A stretch of DNA of 25,328 nucleotides. Origin: an uncultured bacterium (lineage in GTDB: Bacteria > Planctomycetota > Uabimicrobiia > Uabimicrobiales > JABWCH01). The stretch spans positions 1 through 25,328 of the forward strand of contig CALKWO010000004.1 of NCBI GenBank assembly GCA_938003875.1, written 5' to 3'. The translations under genes were made by a program, and so were the position numbers. Position 1 is the first letter of the stretch; each line of letters begins with the position of its first letter. The notes under the pieces were generated by a model. The model was not told where the DNA came from. It saw only the letters and a list, made by a program, of their open reading frames with translations, and did not search any database. Below are positions 1-7,416 of the stretch, one piece after another.

Positions 1-35
1 ACTTCTATCCGCTTAAAATACTTTTTTTCTTCCTA

Positions 36-53
36 GAAGCTGCGGAACGTAGG
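36..53. repeat. Short sequence repeated in inverse orientation near the far end of the window
   Basis: This 18-nt stretch is matched in reverse complement at 25275-25292, with 15 of 18 positions identical and an exact 11-nt core (AAGCTGCGGAA here, TTCCGCAGCTT there). Both copies are intergenic and sit in A/T-rich flanks. They could belong to a dispersed intergenic element, or the match could be chance; two short copies are not enough to define a family. Confidence 0.3.
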
Positions 54-151
54 TTGTTATTTAAGATATTTTATAAATAAGGCTGTGACCGCAGAAAACG
101 TTAGAATAGGAAAATTTGAAATTTTTATAGAAAAGATACAAGGGAAAAAAG

Positions 152-179
152 TTTACATTTAATTTTTTTGAGCTACAAT
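152..179 (+). promoter_or_regulatory. Probable sigma-70-type promoter for the first small gene
   Basis: A TTTACA hexamer (152-157) is followed after 16 nt by TACAAT (174-179). These are 5/6 matches to each of the -35 and -10 consensus hexamers. Transcription would start near 186, giving a leader of about 45 nt before the GTG start at 233. The rest of 1-232 is A/T-rich and shows no convincing gene. Confidence 0.5.
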
Positions 180-232
180 ATTTGGCAATGTCATACTGAT
201 AACGAACGAATTTTTTATTGATAGGAAGCTAT

Positions 233-586
233 GTGATACGGCTAGAAATCAAGGTAATCATTCCTGACAATCGAAAACGAGAAGATTTTTTGAAATTGCT
301 TTTAGACACAGCCAATGCTGATCCAGACTCTTTTTTCTGGCAGACACCTTTTGACATTGTAGATACAGAACGTGCAACGTTGGAAGCTGTTCTTGGGCAA
401 GAGGGCTTTCCTTTTCTGGAAGGAACGAAATTGCTCACAATCACCTGCGATTTTGCCAGCAAAAAGCAGGCCAAAAAGGCCTATACTTTTTTTAAAGGGC
501 TTTCTCTTTCCTGGGAAATGGAAATCAACGGTTTTACAGGAAGACGACTTTACAGCGATCTTCTTGATGTTAATGATTTTTCATGA
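233..586 (+). CDS. Small protein of unknown function (117 aa)
   Basis: I do not recognise this protein. It is soluble, with no signal peptide or membrane segment. Two beta-strand/helix-like stretches, IRLEIKVIIPDN followed by a helix near the N-terminus and KLLTITCDFASKK followed by a helix in the second half, could suggest a small alpha/beta sandwich; this is a guess from the pattern. The reading frame is open back to a TTG at 218, but that codon has no ribosome-binding site. The GTG at 233 is preceded by AGGAAG at 223-228 and gives a natural N-terminus (VIRLEIKV). The gene stands alone behind its own promoter-like element, and the next gene begins 97 bp downstream on the same strand. It is probably real, given the upstream promoter and SD sequence and an ordinary amino-acid composition, but its function is open. 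Confidence 0.6.
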   Translation: MIRLEIKVIIPDNRKREDFLKLLLDTANADPDSFFWQTPFDIVDTERATLEAVLGQEGFPFLEGTKLLTITCDFASKKQAKKAYTFFKGLSLSWEMEINGFTGRRLYSDLLDVNDFS

Positions 587-683
587 AAATTCCTATTTTT
601 CTATTCTAACTTTTTCTGTGGTTACAGTCTTTTTTATAAGATGCAGATTCTGCTAGAAACAGCCTATTTTTTGGGTTTGATTT

Positions 684-3638
684 ATGAAATCTTATTGTTT
701 TTATAAAATTTTCTATATATTGCTGTTACTTTTGATTCCTTTAGAAATAGTCTCTCAGGATTTGGATAAGACAACACAAGCAAATCCTAAAAGAATAGAG
801 AGCCTGATTCTTGAGCTAAAAAACTGGCCTCTTGCTAGTGCTAAAAAGGCAGCAGAAGTATTGATTTCGCAAAAAGAAAACTCCAGGCATTTTCTTATGA
901 TGAGTTTGAAAAATGCTGAGCCTGCTGTCCGTGAGGCTTGTGCTTATTGTCTGGGAGAAATGAAAGAAGAGGATGCCTTTCCTGTTCTTTTGGAAATGGC
1001 TTTGAGCAAGGAAATGTCCCAGAGAGTTTCTGCAATTTTTATCGCTATGATTAAAATTCAACCTGAAGCTGCTTATGAAAAAATTTTAAATCTATTTAGG
1101 TCGCCATCCTATGATCGCCATAATGCAGCCTATCAGGCACTTTCTCCTTTGACAGGCAAAAAACATCTTTCTGTTTTAGAAGATCTATTTCTTTCCAAAT
1201 CCTATAAGACAAGAAAGCTCGCAATCCAGCTTGCCTCGCATACAAAGAATATCCAGGCATTCGACCTTTTTATCCAGGGATTAAAAGACGATTCGCCATA
1301 CGTTGCCTATGAAGCCATGAATATCTTGTCTAAAATTTCTTCCGAAGTATTGCAAAAAAAGCTAAAAGAGCAGTTTCCCAGTACGAATCGTCGTTTTTTG
1401 AGTTACATCATACTCACTCTTGTGCTTCAGGAAGACCGCTTTGAGAAGAAAATTCTGGATAGTGATATTCTGCCCTTTCTGATAAGGGCTGTCCGTAACA
1501 ACAATGATCTTTTTGCCCAGGGTGCCTGCGCATGTGCCCTTGTAAATATGGGTTTTGTTACCGAAGATAGTGAAATCATAGAACTCATGGACAGACATTT
1601 GCCTGCTGTTTTAATAGAATGCCTCTCAGGAAAAGTCTATTTTCGTGACTATCTATCGCTCAGAGAAATTGGTTATAAGAAACTCAGACAATTGACTGGA
1701 AAAGATTTAGGATATCATATAGACAAATGGTGGGCATGGTGGCATACAGAAAGTGCTCGCTTTAGGGCAGTACGCCTTCTCAAGGGACTATCCCAGGAAC
1801 AAATCAAAAGCATGGTTCTGGAATACCAGCAACAAGGTTCTATAGAAAACCAGAAGATTGTCTTTTTTGCATCGGCCCCTGGAAAAATTCTTGCTCCTGA
1901 GGACACTTCCTGGGTTATTATGAACTATGAGCAGACCAGGGAAGTTAGCGAGCTTTTACGGAAAATAAGATTTTTTGAGCTTCAGCCTGAATATGGGGAT
2001 AAGCAACCTCTTGCCTGGCAGAGTATAGAGCTTAAATTGGAAAATTTGCATAAGCGAGTGGTTATATATGGGAAAGAGGATGGAGTTCTGGAGCCAGCGA
2101 TTGCTTTCTTATTGCAAATCCTGAAAGAAAATTCCTGGCAGAGCTATTGGGACAGCAGCAAAGAGCCAGATTGGGAAAAATGGTATGAAAGCCAGAACAC
2201 ATGGTTCAGCGAAGTAAAGGATGCCAGGCTCCGTTCTGGAAGAATAAAAAGCCTTATCTTGGACTCCTATGGATGGCTAAAGCCAGCGATGAGAGAAAAG
2301 GCAGCAGAAGAGCTTTTAGATTGGATGAAAAAAGATAGCGAGCTTTCTTTGAACTACATACAATGGATTTTATTCCATATCCGCTCTGAGATGGAACTCA
2401 ATCGTGCCAGCGAACTTTTAATACAGGCAGTATCTCTAACAAAAGAGCCTACAGCCATAGCACCTTTGTGCGATTTTTTGGTTTTGCACTTTTCCAACAA
2501 ATCTCGCGCGCTTTTATTGCAACTTATGGGAAATGCCGATTCTAAACTACTTTTGCAATATATCAACCACCCCAGCCCTTATCTAAGAAGCATAGCTTGT
2601 GAAATTTTAGGAAAAAGAAAACCTGATGAACTCACAATATTGTACCTGACAGCCTTGCTTAAAGATGAACACCTTGACGTAAGGCAGGCGGCTATATCTG
2701 CGCTAGGAAATCTGAAAGCAGAAAACGCCTGGGATTCTCTTTTGAATATAGCCCAGAACCCTCAATATAAAATCGCGCTCAGACAAAGTGCCATTATAGC
2801 CCTACCTCAAATTTCTCGTGAAAAAGCCAACTCTGTTTTATTGGGGCTTCTCAATAATAGCGATTCTGGAATCCGCCAGGCTGTAGCCCAGGGGCTTACC
2901 AATATCGGCGGAACTAGCGCAATCCAGACGTTAATTGGAATTCTAAAATCCGATTCTTCTCCTATTGTAAAAGAGATTGTATCTCATTGTCTTGCTGAAA
3001 TAAAACCCCAAGAAGAAGCTATCCTGGCATTAGAAGGGATTTTAGTCAGAAGCGAAGATATTCCCATGAAGATTATGGTACTCCAAAGCTTAAAAAGAAT
3101 CTCTTCCTATAATACGAGGAAAACATTTGTCTCTTGTCTCAAAGACAGCAGCCTTGCCATTCGTATGCAGGCTGCATTTGCTTTAGTGGAGCATTATGAT
3201 AAGAGAGCTATTCCCGTTTTGATTGATCTGTTGGATCATCCTAAAGATTTTCTGGAAGTAAGAAAAAATCTGGAAAAAATAACACTTCAGGTTTTTTCTC
3301 AAGAAGACGCAGCTTCTCTAAAAGGAAGATACCAGGCATGGTGGGATCTCAACAAAAGTCTTTCCTGGGAACAATGGCTCTTCGATGCACTCAAGAGCAG
3401 CACATACAATGTCGCTCCCATGCTAGACTATTTTTTAGAAGGAGAATTCCCTCAGGGAATGATCCACTTGCTCATTCGTGTTCTGGGAGATAAAGACCGA
3501 TACCTCCGCTGCGCAGCTTGCTATCTTTTAGAGTCAGGGACAGGAAAAAGCTTTGGCAAAATCCAGCTTCATACATCCCAGAAAGCCTGCCTGGAGATCA
3601 GGAAATCTTGGGAAGAATGGTTAAAAAATAGAAAATAG
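684..3638 (+). CDS. Secreted or periplasmic HEAT-repeat protein with W-rich motifs (984 aa)
   Basis: The N-terminus is a typical Sec signal: a short basic start, a Leu/Ile-rich core at residues 9-20 and a likely cleavage site near IVS-QD (about residue 24). The body consists of HEAT / PBS-lyase-type helical repeats in two blocks, about residues 50-310 and 600-860. Examples are AVREACAYCLGEMK (81-94) and LDVRQAAISALGNLK in the second block. Such repeats form an alpha-solenoid that binds proteins; no catalytic motif is visible. A W-rich motif recurs after the HEAT blocks: LTGKDLGYHIDKWWAWW (337-353), RYQAWWDLNKSLSWEQW (about 881-897) and SWEEW (975-979) at the extreme C-terminus. LTGxDxGY...W..WW is, as I recall, common in HEAT proteins of planctomycetes and myxobacteria. 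The start is the first ATG after a stop, but it lacks a clear SD sequence. The role is inferred to be a scaffold outside the cytoplasm. Confidence 0.85.
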   Translation: MKSYCFYKIFYILLLLLIPLEIVSQDLDKTTQANPKRIESLILELKNWPLASAKKAAEVLISQKENSRHFLMMSLKNAEPAVREACAYCLGEMKEEDAFPVLLEMALSKEMSQRVSAIFIAMIKIQPEAAYEKILNLFRSPSYDRHNAAYQALSPLTGKKHLSVLEDLFLSKSYKTRKLAIQLASHTKNIQAFDLFIQGLKDDSPYVAYEAMNILSKISSEVLQKKLKEQFPSTNRRFLSYIILTLVLQEDRFEKKILDSDILPFLIRAVRNNNDLFAQGACACALVNMGFVTEDSEIIELMDRHLPAVLIECLSGKVYFRDYLSLREIGYKKLRQLTGKDLGYHIDKWWAWWHTESARFRAVRLLKGLSQEQIKSMVLEYQQQGSIENQKIVFFASAPGKILAPEDTSWVIMNYEQTREVSELLRKIRFFELQPEYGDKQPLAWQSIELKLENLHKRVVIYGKEDGVLEPAIAFLLQILKENSWQSYWDSSKEPDWEKWYESQNTWFSEVKDARLRSGRIKSLILDSYGWLKPAMREKAAEELLDWMKKDSELSLNYIQWILFHIRSEMELNRASELLIQAVSLTKEPTAIAPLCDFLVLHFSNKSRALLLQLMGNADSKLLLQYINHPSPYLRSIACEILGKRKPDELTILYLTALLKDEHLDVRQAAISALGNLKAENAWDSLLNIAQNPQYKIALRQSAIIALPQISREKANSVLLGLLNNSDSGIRQAVAQGLTNIGGTSAIQTLIGILKSDSSPIVKEIVSHCLAEIKPQEEAILALEGILVRSEDIPMKIMVLQSLKRISSYNTRKTFVSCLKDSSLAIRMQAAFALVEHYDKRAIPVLIDLLDHPKDFLEVRKNLEKITLQVFSQEDAASLKGRYQAWWDLNKSLSWEQWLFDALKSSTYNVAPMLDYFLEGEFPQGMIHLLIRVLGDKDRYLRCAACYLLESGTGKSFGKIQLHTSQKACLEIRKSWEEWLKNRK

Positions 3639-3660
3639 CTTTGATGTATTGAGTGAAGAT

Positions 3661-3733
3661 GCAGGGATTGCGCTGGCATCCGCCTTTTGGGTAGACACGA
3701 CTTTTTTGGCGCAACCCTGCGGCTACAATCTAT
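3661..3733. repeat. 73-nt dispersed hairpin repeat, copy 1
   Basis: This stretch matches 18060-18132 in the same orientation, without gaps and with only 6 differences in 73 nt. The ends form a stem: GCAGGGATTGCGC (3661-3673) pairs with GCGCAACCCTGC (3709-3720), leaving one unpaired A. A conserved tail, GGCTACAATCTAT, follows the stem. The copy lies between the convergent stops of the HEAT gene (+) and the permease gene (-). It could help end transcription, but no T-run follows the stem, so a non-coding mobile or structural repeat is equally possible. Confidence 0.8.
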
Positions 3734-3754
3734 TGAAAAAAGATGAATATTTGT

Positions 3755-5266
3755 CTAGCGATAGAAGAAAATTCCTGCCATAGCTAGCCCCAGGATCGAG
3801 GCTGACCATGTGTAGACTATGGTTCGCCACATCAGGGTATTCACATCCACTCGCACTTCATTGGCGATCCAGACATTTTGAGTGTTAGTAGGGTCGGAAA
3901 CGCCTTGTATGATGCCTACTGACATGAGGATTCCCATGACGGCACCAGACGGAACGCCCATAGAAATGAGTACTGTCCCAACACCATAACCTAGCCCCCA
4001 GACATTGAGAGGGCCTCGATATAGTGCCAGAGGTGCTAAAAAAGAAAAAATCAGAACAAACAGAAACGCATTTTTAGGAACGGCAAAAGCAAGAAGAGGT
4101 TCCATGTCTTTCGTTACAGGCCACTCTCTTGTCTGTATCTGTTTTTCTATGGAGGTAGCAGAGGAAATCTCTTTATACCATTTTCCTGCGGGGCCAGATG
4201 GGGAAGGGCCGAGGATCGAATTGAGAAGCATTCCTATTCCAATCATCAGCACAACAGCGGGGATCACGCTTTGGCTGCCCTCAATCACAGAGCGAGAAAT
4301 CATATTCAGACTGCCTCGTCTCAAGGTTGAAATCGTACCATAAAGAAAACCACACAGAAAGGAAGGGATGAAGGAAATCTGATACAAAAGGATTAAGGCC
4401 AGGGGCACAAGAGGTATCAGGAAAGAGTGCCATCGGACTTTAGGGGCTTTTTCCATGCGTGCATTCCAACCATCTATAAGGCCACAAATCGTAGATAAAG
4501 CCAAAAGAATGCCTGTGCCCCATCGCAACATTGCCCAGGAGTTCTCCTTGCCCGCTATTTTTATTCCCAGCAAAACAGATAAACCCAAAATAGCAATCAT
4601 AAACAGCCAGAAGAATGCCTTTTTGAAAAAGCCTGCATTGAGCCTGAACCGTCCAGAGAGCCATAGTTCCATAGTAATAAATGCGATGGATGCAAGTCCT
4701 ACGACAAAGAACATCTGGAGCGCGAAGCGTGAAACAACTTCGATGTCCAGCTTAAGCACCGAGGTAAACATAGCCCAGTTATTGGGGTTTATGATGCCTC
4801 CCAGGCATATTCCAAAAAGGACTATCGCGCCTGTGACATAATCCCGAAGTCCCAAAGAGGATAGAATCGGAAGAACAATGGTACCAACCATGATAACAGC
4901 ACCTAGTCCTCCGATAGTGGTAAAAAGAACGGCGATGAGAGAAAGAGTGATGACCGAGACCATCCACGGATCGTCTCCTGCAAGTTCCGCTCCCACACGA
5001 ATGAATTTTTCCGCTACACCACATTTTTGCATCAGGATGCTGACCATCCCTCCAAACATCGAAATTACGATGGGCTCTGATAATCTCAGTGCCCCATCGG
5101 CAAAAATGGCATATCCGATTTCATGCAAGGTAAGTTTTCCTGCAAACCATTCGATGCAGGCAATTGCCATTGCCATCAAAGGCAAAGCAAGGATAGCTGG
5201 CAATTTTTTCAAGAACATGAGAGTGGCGGCAATAGCGAATACAACAAGAATTCCAAATCCAATCAT
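3755..5266 (-). CDS. Integral membrane permease of the gluconate/citrate (ion transporter) type (503 aa)
   Basis: The protein is almost entirely hydrophobic, with about 12 membrane segments and few loops. Two glycine-rich re-entrant-type stretches stand out: TTIGGLGAVIMVGTIV in the first half and GVPSGAVMGILMSVGIIQG in the second. A conserved polar signature, SDPTNTQNVW, follows the latter (PTNTQN at about 459-464). This architecture matches the IT superfamily of H+- or Na+-coupled organic-anion carriers (GntP/CitMHS-like). The exact family and substrate cannot be assigned by eye. It is the last gene of an operon with a PfkB-type sugar-phosphate kinase and a glycerophosphodiesterase, which suggests uptake of a sugar acid or similar carbon source. 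The frame is open to a TTG at 5287 that would overlap the kinase gene. I chose the ATG at 5266 because AAGGTG lies 6 nt upstream and the kinase stop then falls 10 bp before the start. Confidence 0.75.
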   Translation of the reverse strand: MIGFGILVVFAIAATLMFLKKLPAILALPLMAMAIACIEWFAGKLTLHEIGYAIFADGALRLSEPIVISMFGGMVSILMQKCGVAEKFIRVGAELAGDDPWMVSVITLSLIAVLFTTIGGLGAVIMVGTIVLPILSSLGLRDYVTGAIVLFGICLGGIINPNNWAMFTSVLKLDIEVVSRFALQMFFVVGLASIAFITMELWLSGRFRLNAGFFKKAFFWLFMIAILGLSVLLGIKIAGKENSWAMLRWGTGILLALSTICGLIDGWNARMEKAPKVRWHSFLIPLVPLALILLYQISFIPSFLCGFLYGTISTLRRGSLNMISRSVIEGSQSVIPAVVLMIGIGMLLNSILGPSPSGPAGKWYKEISSATSIEKQIQTREWPVTKDMEPLLAFAVPKNAFLFVLIFSFLAPLALYRGPLNVWGLGYGVGTVLISMGVPSGAVMGILMSVGIIQGVSDPTNTQNVWIANEVRVDVNTLMWRTIVYTWSASILGLAMAGIFFYR

Positions 5267-5276
5267 TGTTTTCACC

Positions 5277-6188
5277 TTAAGTTGCAAAAAAATATTTTAC
5301 TCGCTCTAAAGAAATACAACCTGCAGAACTTTGTTCACAAGATGCTGAACCACAAGCTGTTGCCAGGGACAAAGTTCTTTCGAGAGGCATATTCTGATAG
5401 ATTCCTGCAATCATACCTGCTAAAAAAGCATCGCCAGAGCCTACGCTACTGATGAAATCTACAGGATAGGCCATGGATTTAAAGATAAAGTCTTTTCCTG
5501 CGAGAATCGCGCCTTTTTCTGCCAGAGTGATTGCGATCCACTTCATATTTCGTTTTTTGACTTCTTCTTGTGCATAGCGAGCTAGTCTGTCGGGGTTGTC
5601 TTCGATGTTTTTTGTGATAAAGCAGAATTCTTCCTGGTTGGGAGTGATTGCTGATACAGGAATTTCCAGGGCACCGATCAATGCCTGTTTTGAGGTGTCT
5701 ACCAGGACAAAAGCCCCTTTCTTGACAGACAGAGAAAGTAAGCTTTGCCATATTGGTATGGGTGTACGGGGAGGAAGTGAGCCTGAAAAAACGACAGTAT
5801 CCTCTTTGTGTAAGGAAATTTCGAGATATTTCATTACCTGCTCTATCACCTGGGGCAACAAGGAATTTCCTTCTTCTCTGATATGAGTTTCTTTCTTACC
5901 AGGGCTGACAATGGTTGTATTGACCCTGGTTTTTCCTTCATAGGCTATGATATGAGGGGTGATCTGTGTTCCTTCAAAGCTTTTTTCAAATATTGTTTTC
6001 GTGTCGTTTCCTATGACAATCAAGGCGACAGAGGGTACTCCCAGAGAATTCAGCACACGAGAAACATTGACTCCCTTTCCTGCTGGAACCAGTAAGCTAT
6101 TTTCTGCAAGACAAGTATCCCCAGGCTGAAAATCGGGAATAATCAAAGTATGGTCTAGACATGGATTGAGAGTAATTGTGATAATCAT
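5277..6188 (-). CDS. fruK: 1-phosphofructokinase / hexose-phosphate kinase, PfkB (ribokinase) family (303 aa)
   Basis: The enzyme transfers the ATP gamma-phosphate to a sugar phosphate, classically fructose-1-phosphate giving fructose-1,6-bisphosphate in the cytoplasm. The length is typical. Family hallmarks are present in order: TLNPCLD (6-12), where most members have TLNPALD; the substrate-binding loop AGKGVNVSRVL (36-46); SGSLPP (135-140); TPNQEE (182-187); and the anion hole with catalytic base GSGDAF (250-255, Asp253). The relatives LacC (tagatose-6-phosphate kinase) and the minor 6-phosphofructokinase PfkB share these motifs, so the substrate is not certain and the symbol is tentative. 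No PTS fructose transporter gene is adjacent; the neighbour is a secondary permease, which argues for a different sugar or for a housekeeping role. It starts 25 bp after the phosphodiesterase stop and ends 10 bp before the permease start, so the genes are probably co-transcribed. The SD sequence is weak (AGG at about -6). Confidence 0.85.
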   Translation of the reverse strand: MIITITLNPCLDHTLIIPDFQPGDTCLAENSLLVPAGKGVNVSRVLNSLGVPSVALIVIGNDTKTIFEKSFEGTQITPHIIAYEGKTRVNTTIVSPGKKETHIREEGNSLLPQVIEQVMKYLEISLHKEDTVVFSGSLPPRTPIPIWQSLLSLSVKKGAFVLVDTSKQALIGALEIPVSAITPNQEEFCFITKNIEDNPDRLARYAQEEVKKRNMKWIAITLAEKGAILAGKDFIFKSMAYPVDFISSVGSGDAFLAGMIAGIYQNMPLERTLSLATACGSASCEQSSAGCISLERVKYFFAT

Positions 6189-6213
6189 AAACCTATTCTT
6201 TAAATTGTTTTCT

Positions 6214-7017
6214 TCACTCTTTTTTTTCCAGCTCTTTTCTGAGCCAGCCTGGACGGTTTGTCGTTATAGACTGAACGCCTAGTGCATGGAATCTCCTGGC
6301 GACAACAGGATCATCTACTGTCCATACATGAAATTCAAAGCCCTGATTTTTAAGAGAGAGCGCAAAATTTTCCTCTACGCATTCCATTGCTTTGCAATCC
6401 AAACCATCGGCTTTTGTGCTTTTCAGATAGGAGAGTATTTCCGAAAGAGTGGGTTTCCATATTTCATTTTCTTTACGGAAAGAAGTCAGAAGATATGCCT
6501 TCATTTCGGGCAAATACTTTTTGATTTCTGAAACGATTTCAGGGTAAAAAGAGATAATAGCTATCTGCTCTTGGGGAACAGAAGATTCCATAAGAATTTT
6601 AACGAGAGGCGGCACAATGGCAACACCACATTTGACTTCCAGGAAAAATTTTTTCCCAGCAGGAATAAGCTGCAATACTTCTTTGAGCGTTGGAATTCTC
6701 TCGCCTGCCCACTGCGGGCCTTTCCATGAACCAATGTCCAGCCTTTTTAATTCTTCATAGGTAGATTGTGCAACAATCCATTTTTCCTTGGCTACTCTTG
6801 CTGTATCGGCATCATGTATGCAAACGATTTCTCCATCTTTGGTAAGGTGAAAATCACCTTCTATGGCATCTGCGCCTTGTTTCCATGCTAGTTTGAACGA
6901 GGCTAATGTGTTTTCAGGAGCATCGTAAGAAGCTCCACGATGAGCGTTGATGGAAGGGATCTGGGAAAAACTATATGACATTGACATAATAATAACCATA
7001 AAAAAAAAGAGTTTCAT
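6214..7017 (-). CDS. Exported glycerophosphodiester phosphodiesterase (267 aa)
   Basis: The enzyme hydrolyses glycerophosphodiesters (deacylated phospholipids) to glycerol-3-phosphate and an alcohol. The TIM-barrel active-site set is intact: His-Arg in NAHRGAS (H26, R27), Glu and Asp in AIEGDFHLTKDG (E53, D55), His in VCIHD (H68) and Glu/Lys in FFLEVK (E127, K129). The N-terminus (MKLFFFMVIIMSMSYSFSQ) is a signal peptide, so the enzyme probably works outside the cytoplasmic membrane. The frame stays open upstream to 7125, but that extension would translate the interspersed ACAGAT repeat into a Cys-rich peptide. The ATG at 7017 has GAGGA just upstream and begins the signal peptide, so I take it as the start. 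It is the first gene of the three-gene operon with the PfkB kinase and the permease, and it may supply glycerol phosphate from lipid turnover. Confidence 0.9.
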   Translation of the reverse strand: MKLFFFMVIIMSMSYSFSQIPSINAHRGASYDAPENTLASFKLAWKQGADAIEGDFHLTKDGEIVCIHDADTARVAKEKWIVAQSTYEELKRLDIGSWKGPQWAGERIPTLKEVLQLIPAGKKFFLEVKCGVAIVPPLVKILMESSVPQEQIAIISFYPEIVSEIKKYLPEMKAYLLTSFRKENEIWKPTLSEILSYLKSTKADGLDCKAMECVEENFALSLKNQGFEFHVWTVDDPVVARRFHALGVQSITTNRPGWLRKELEKKE

Positions 7018-7042
7018 AATTCCTCGAATGAAATAATTTGAC

Positions 7043-7070
7043 ATTATAATTTTATTGAACCACAGATGAA
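7043..7070 (-). promoter_or_regulatory. Possible promoter of the phosphodiesterase-kinase-permease operon
   Basis: On the minus strand a perfect TATAAT (7048-7043) would start transcription near 7036, about 19 nt before the ATG at 7017. The -35 position (7070-7065, TTCATC, 16-nt spacer) matches only 3/6 and falls inside an ACAGAT repeat. It is therefore a weak or activator-dependent candidate, or the -10 match is chance in A/T-rich DNA. Confidence 0.3.
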
Positions 7071-7124
7071 CACAGCAAAGCTGCAAACAAAAAAAAGAAC
7101 CACAGATAGACACAGATAAACACA
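7057..7124. repeat. Interspersed ACCACAGAT-type short tandem repeats
   Basis: Two tracts begin with the same nine bases: GAACCACAGATGAACACAG (7057-7075) and the tract at 7097-7124, which reads GAACCACAGATAGACACAG and continues with a further ACAGATAAACAC unit. The basic unit is about 10 nt (ACAGATrrAC). The same nine bases GAACCACAG are the last nine bases of the window (25320-25328). Repeats of this wording are, to my knowledge, widespread in gaps of many environmental bacterial genomes. AAAGAACCA (7094-7102) pairs with TGGTTCTTT (7129-7137), so the second tract could sit in the loop of a hairpin. Confidence 0.7.
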
Positions 7125-7319
7125 AATTTGGTTCTTTATTTTATTTTGTCTAAAAATTTTTGTCATGTCACCTATTTTATCTCAGGATAGCTTTTTTGTC
7201 AAGCTTAGCATTGCGTTTTCCTTTGTCTTAGGATTGAAAGCATTCTTAACACAGCACAGCAGCACTAAAAACGTGGTTTCTTTTTGCATCGACGGTCTGG
7301 TGGGAAATCTTTTTTTGTC

Positions 7320-7348
7320 TGGACAAAGTTATAGCAAGAGATTATAAT
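7320..7348 (+). promoter_or_regulatory. Strong sigma-70-type promoter of the giant TPR gene
   Basis: TGGACA (7320-7325, 5/6 to the -35 consensus) is separated by exactly 17 nt from TATAAT (7343-7348, 6/6). Transcription would start near 7355, giving a leader of about 60 nt before the ATG at 7417. This is the best promoter match I saw in the window. Confidence 0.7.
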
Positions 7349-7404
7349 CGCTTTGGTTGTAACTTTCCGATGACTTTTTAAAAGTAAGCTAAAGTTCCAA
7401 AGCG
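7349..7404. promoter_or_regulatory. Inverted repeat immediately downstream of the -10 box
   Basis: CGCTTTGG (7349-7356) is the exact reverse complement of CCAAAGCG (7397-7404). Inside it, AACTTT (7361-7366) pairs with AAAGTT (7391-7396), and ACTTT (7373-7377) with AAAGT (7381-7385). The outer left arm touches the -10 box and spans the expected start site, so it would serve as a DNA operator more readily than as part of an RNA hairpin. The inner arms could fold in the transcript. GAAAGG (7404-7409) then acts as the ribosome-binding site, 7 nt before the ATG. Regulation is inferred; no regulator gene is nearby. Confidence 0.45.
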
Positions 7405-7416
7405 AAAGGTTGAAGA

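Larger units (their letters stand above)
7018..7416. other. 399-bp divergent intergenic region
   Basis: This gap separates the leftward phosphodiesterase operon from the rightward TPR operon. From left to right it holds a possible -10 for the leftward operon (7043-7048), two ACAGAT-type repeat tracts (7057-7124), a 9-bp inverted repeat (7094-7102 with 7129-7137), a featureless A/T-rich stretch (about 7138-7319), a strong rightward promoter (7320-7348) and an inverted repeat running to the ribosome-binding site of the TPR gene. A 60-codon open frame at 7165-7347 has no SD sequence and overlaps the promoter; I do not consider it a gene. Confidence 0.7.

Noticed and set aside
4455..4841. A 128-codon plus-strand open frame, with neighbours at 4005-4343 and 4878-5309
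   Set aside because: They are antisense to the permease gene. Their Pro/Ser/Thr-rich, low-complexity translation is what reverse reading of hydrophobic codons gives.
7057..7124. Possible CRISPR array from the repeated ACAGAT words
   Set aside because: The repeat unit is about 10 nt, copies touch each other, there are no 25-40-nt spacers, and no cas-like gene is present in the window.
7165..7347. A 60-codon open frame in the divergent gap
   Set aside because: It has no ribosome-binding site, and its end overlaps the promoter of the TPR gene.
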